Shown here in pieces: positions 61,798 to 64,000 of a stretch of DNA of 64,000 bases. The notes under the pieces were generated by a model, which had not been told where the DNA came from, ran no database searches, and saw only the letters and a program-made list of their open reading frames with translations. The first letter of the stretch is position 1. Every line of letters begins with the position of its first letter. The translations under genes and the position numbers were made by a program. Location: contig NZ_ANHX01000080.1 of assembly GCF_000316035.1 (NCBI RefSeq), positions 82,924 to 146,923 on the forward strand, in the 5' to 3' direction. This stretch comes from Paenibacillus sp. PAMC 26794. GTDB lineage: Bacteria > Bacillota > Bacilli > Paenibacillales > Paenibacillaceae.

Positions 61798-61835
61798 GAC
61801 CCTGCGACCTTCTTGTGAAGTTCGTGGGGTCTTTG
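61798..61835 (+). terminator. First terminator after ychF
   Basis: GACCCTGCGACCTTC (61798-61812) pairs with GAAGTTCGTGGGGTC (61817-61831), with one mismatch and wobbles, followed by TTTG. Confidence 0.65.
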
Positions 61836-61862
61836 ACTTAGAGTTTTGCAGTGCGGAACAAG

Positions 61863-61909
61863 AAAAACCACCGGGATTAGGTTGGACGAATTGCAATCCG
61901 GTGGTTTTT
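61863..61909 (+). terminator. Second terminator after ychF (works in both directions)
   Basis: AAAAACCACCGGGATT (61863-61878) pairs with AATCCGGTGGTTTTT (61895-61909) with one bulged G. A-run and T-run flank the stem. Confidence 0.8.
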
Positions 61910-61960
61910 CATTCGTTTGATTGAAATTCGCCGTGGTCGCCCACCGGCCTTTGTTAGAGA

Positions 61961-61998
61961 AGTCACGATGTTAGCGCATCGTGGCTTTTGTTTATTTT
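61961..61998 (+). terminator. Third terminator after ychF
   Basis: AGTCACGATG (61961-61970) pairs with CATCGTGGCT (61977-61986), followed by TTTGTTTATTTT. Confidence 0.7.
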
Positions 61999-62055
61999 AC
62001 ATTTCGGAACAATATCGAACAACAATTTCATTTTGTAGAACTAAAAATTAGTTAA

Positions 62056-62104
62056 TCCGCATGCGGAATAGTTACTATTCAGAACCATAAGAATATGCTA
62101 TAAT
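62056..62104 (+). promoter_or_regulatory. prfA promoter with upstream palindrome
   Basis: TGCTATAAT (62096-62104) is an extended -10 element. TCCGCATGCGGA (62056-62067), a perfect 12-bp palindrome, lies about 30 bp before it and could be a regulatory site. Confidence 0.5.
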
Positions 62105-62393
62105 TAAGAGTCGTATACCACGTTAAAATTCGCGCTGTAACAGATGAGCTTAAGCGAGTTTCATACAGGGTACGCGATTTCTTGATTTCACTTTAAAAGT
62201 AAAGGATTTGATGACGTTGTAGCGATGTTATACGTCGATCATACAGGAATGTGAATACATGCTGCGGTCAGGGGATTCGGTGAGAATCCTGTGCGTTGTG
62301 GAATATAGATTATAGATGTTATGAATAATGAAACCGAAATAATTATTGAAAACGATATTTGCATGGACAAAATAATGTGTGAGGTGACTATAC
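62105..62393 (+). other. Long untranslated leader of prfA
   Basis: About 280 nt between the predicted promoter and the prfA start hold no ORF with a ribosome site. A small hairpin (GGATTC/GAATCC near 62274-62290) is present. I recognise no riboswitch. Confidence 0.35.
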
Positions 62394-63461
62394 ATGTTGG
62401 ATAAATTACAGGCGTTAGCCGACCGTTATGACAAGTTGAGCGAGCTTTTGTGTGACCCGGATGTGGCAAGTGACAACAAAAAGCTGCGGGAATACTCCAA
62501 AGAACAATCCGATCTGCAACCGACTTATGAAGCGTACAATGAATACAAACAGGTAAGTCAGGATCTCGAAGCTGCGAAGGAAATGCAGGGTGAGAAACTG
62601 GATGATGAGATGCGTGAAATGGTCAAAATGGAAATTGACGAACTGAGCACTCGCCAGAAGGAACTGGACGAATTGATTCGTGTACTCATGCTGCCAAAAG
62701 ATCCGAATGACGACAAAAACGTTATTGTTGAGATTCGCGGAGCAGCTGGTGGAGATGAAGCAGCGTTGTTTGCAGCAGATCTGTATCGGATGTACACACG
62801 TTATGCAGATGCACAAGGCTGGCGTGTAGAGCTGATGGACGTTAACACAAATGATCTCGGTGGATTCAAAGAGGTTGTTTTCCTGATCAACGGACGCGGC
62901 GCATACAGCAAAATGAAATACGAAAGCGGCGCACACCGTGTACAGCGTATTCCAACAACCGAATCCGGCGGACGTATTCATACGTCAACTTCAACGGTTG
63001 CGGTTATGCCTGAAGCCGAAGATTTTGATATCGAAATTCATGATAAAGACATCCGTGTTGATACGTTCTGTTCCAGTGGTGCCGGTGGACAGTCGGTTAA
63101 TACCACAAAATCCGCAGTACGGGTAACGCACGTTCCAACTGGAATCGTGGCGACATGTCAGGATGGAAAATCACAGAACTCCAACAAGGAAAAAGCGTTG
63201 CAGGTTCTGCGTACACGTATCTTCGATATGAAACGTATGGAAGAGGAAGCGAAGATCTCTGTTGAGCGGAAGAGCAAAGTGGGAACGGGCGACCGCAGTG
63301 AGCGTATTCGTACGTACAATTTCCCGCAAAGCCGTGTGACGGATCACCGTATCGGTCTGACGATGCACAAGCTGGATCAGATCATGAACGGAGAGATTGA
63401 AGATATCTTGTCTGCACTGACGATTGCTCAGCAGACCGAGTTGATGGATAGAGGAGAATAA
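62394..63461 (+). CDS. prfA: Peptide chain release factor 1
   Basis: RF1 ends translation at UAA and UAG. The 355-residue protein has the codon-reading region RIPTTESGGRIHTSTST, the GGQ motif at Gly231-Gly232-Gln233 in SSGAGGQSVNTTKSAV, and the PQSRVTDHRIGLT segment near the end. Start ATG with GAGGTG. It is followed after 3 bp by prmC, whose product methylates the GGQ glutamine. Confidence 0.97.
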   Translation: MLDKLQALADRYDKLSELLCDPDVASDNKKLREYSKEQSDLQPTYEAYNEYKQVSQDLEAAKEMQGEKLDDEMREMVKMEIDELSTRQKELDELIRVLMLPKDPNDDKNVIVEIRGAAGGDEAALFAADLYRMYTRYADAQGWRVELMDVNTNDLGGFKEVVFLINGRGAYSKMKYESGAHRVQRIPTTESGGRIHTSTSTVAVMPEAEDFDIEIHDKDIRVDTFCSSGAGGQSVNTTKSAVRVTHVPTGIVATCQDGKSQNSNKEKALQVLRTRIFDMKRMEEEAKISVERKSKVGTGDRSERIRTYNFPQSRVTDHRIGLTMHKLDQIMNGEIEDILSALTIAQQTELMDRGE

Positions 63462-63464
63462 TCT

Positions 63465-64000
63465 GTGACCCGCGCGCAGTTTGTCATGACGCCGGAACAG
63501 AGCTGTCGGGAAGCCTTCGTGGAGGCTTCCTCTTTTTTGGAGAAGTGCGGCGTATACGAGCCGCAAAACAATGCCAGGCTGCTGCTGGAACATGTACTCG
63601 GCGTCTATGGCGCCGCGTATTACATGATGCAGCCGGAGCCCTTTCCCAGCGAGCATCGCAGCCGCTGGGAGGACGCCGTCACGCGCAAGGCTGCGGGTGA
63701 GCCGGCGCAATACATTATCGGCAGCCAGGAATTCTACGGGCTGCCGTTCGAAGTCACGCCGGCCGTGCTGATTCCGCGGCCGGAGACCGAGCTGTTGGTC
63801 GAGGCTGTGCTGCGCGAAGCCGACCGCGTGTTTCCTGACGGCGCTCCGCTCGCCGTCGATATTGGCACGGGCAGTGGTGCCATCGCGGTGACGATGGCTT
63901 CACTGCGCCCGCGCTGGCAGGTCGGCGCCGGGGATCTCTCGGCGGCTGCCCTGCAAGTGGCCGCGCGGAACGCGGCCGCGAACGGGGTACAGATCGACTT
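63465..64000 (+). CDS. prmC: Release factor glutamine methyltransferase PrmC, 5' part (cut by window edge)
   Basis: PrmC (HemK) methylates the GGQ glutamine of release factors. The first 178 codons are visible. The N-terminal helical domain is followed by AQYIIGSQEFYGLPFEVTPAVLIPRPETELL, typical of PrmC, then the SAM-binding VDIGTGSGAIAV. The NPPY catalytic motif lies beyond the edge. The start is GTG at 63465 with GAGGAG upstream, 3 bp after prfA, so the two are translated from one message. This region is notably GC-rich. Confidence 0.95.
   Translation, partial: MTRAQFVMTPEQSCREAFVEASSFLEKCGVYEPQNNARLLLEHVLGVYGAAYYMMQPEPFPSEHRSRWEDAVTRKAAGEPAQYIIGSQEFYGLPFEVTPAVLIPRPETELLVEAVLREADRVFPDGAPLAVDIGTGSGAIAVTMASLRPRWQVGAGDLSAAALQVAARNAAANGVQID

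Overview
The window looks like chromosomal DNA of a Paenibacillus-type Firmicute. Signs of this are the strong AGGAGG-type ribosome sites with many GTG and TTG starts, YesM/YesN-type two-component genes beside a sugar ABC transporter, MocR, AraC and LacI regulators, and a prfA-prmC end. GC is moderate (about 50 percent) over most of the window. Two stretches are clearly AT-rich: about 11.6-20.1 kb, and a single Fic gene near 44 kb. I saw no rRNA, tRNA, CRISPR array or prophage.

Layout. 1-9.8 kb: an AraC regulator cut by the left edge; a LacI regulator with a GH94 1,2-beta-oligoglucan phosphorylase-like enzyme, sharing three near-identical operators; a MerR-methyltransferase fusion; two GNAT acetyltransferases; an SDR; a DUF2164 gene with no ordinary start codon. 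9.8-11.6 kb: glnS. 11.6-12.6 kb: remains of an IS3-family transposase. 12.8-19.9 kb: a compact AT-rich cluster around a 66-residue, six-cysteine peptide, with a MauE/DoxX-like redox membrane protein, two CxxC thioredoxin-like proteins, an ABC exporter and a MacB/FtsX-like ABC transporter. I read it as a disulfide-peptide (bacteriocin-like) system and could not match it to a described class. 20.2-23.1 kb: an MFS transporter, mobA and an AraC regulator. 23.4-31.8 kb: a GH42 beta-galactosidase, a YesMN-type sensor and regulator, and a family-1 sugar ABC importer. 31.9-34.1 kb: a MocR regulator divergent from a LysE exporter. 34.3-38.9 kb: two chemoreceptors and moaA. 39.1-43.4 kb: a TetR-RND efflux operon. 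43.6-44.8 kb: a Fic AMPylase. 44.9-46.2 kb: a TetR-SMR-SMR operon. 46.3-47.8 kb: a phospholipase-D-like protein.

48-58.7 kb is a pigment island. A CarH/LitR-type B12 photoreceptor-repressor is followed by a tightly overlapping operon: three CrtI-type desaturases/oxidases, a squalene/phytoene synthase, a CruF-like protein, an acyltransferase and a glycosyltransferase. A type 2 IPP isomerase gene (fni) comes last. The photoreceptor promoter and the operon promoter each carry three 11-bp direct repeats, the operator form expected for CarH. The simplest reading is light-induced synthesis of a glycosylated, acylated C30 carotenoid. 58.8-64 kb: two small surface proteins, a GNAT, ychF, prfA and the start of prmC.

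All functions are inferred from reading the sequence; no database search was run.
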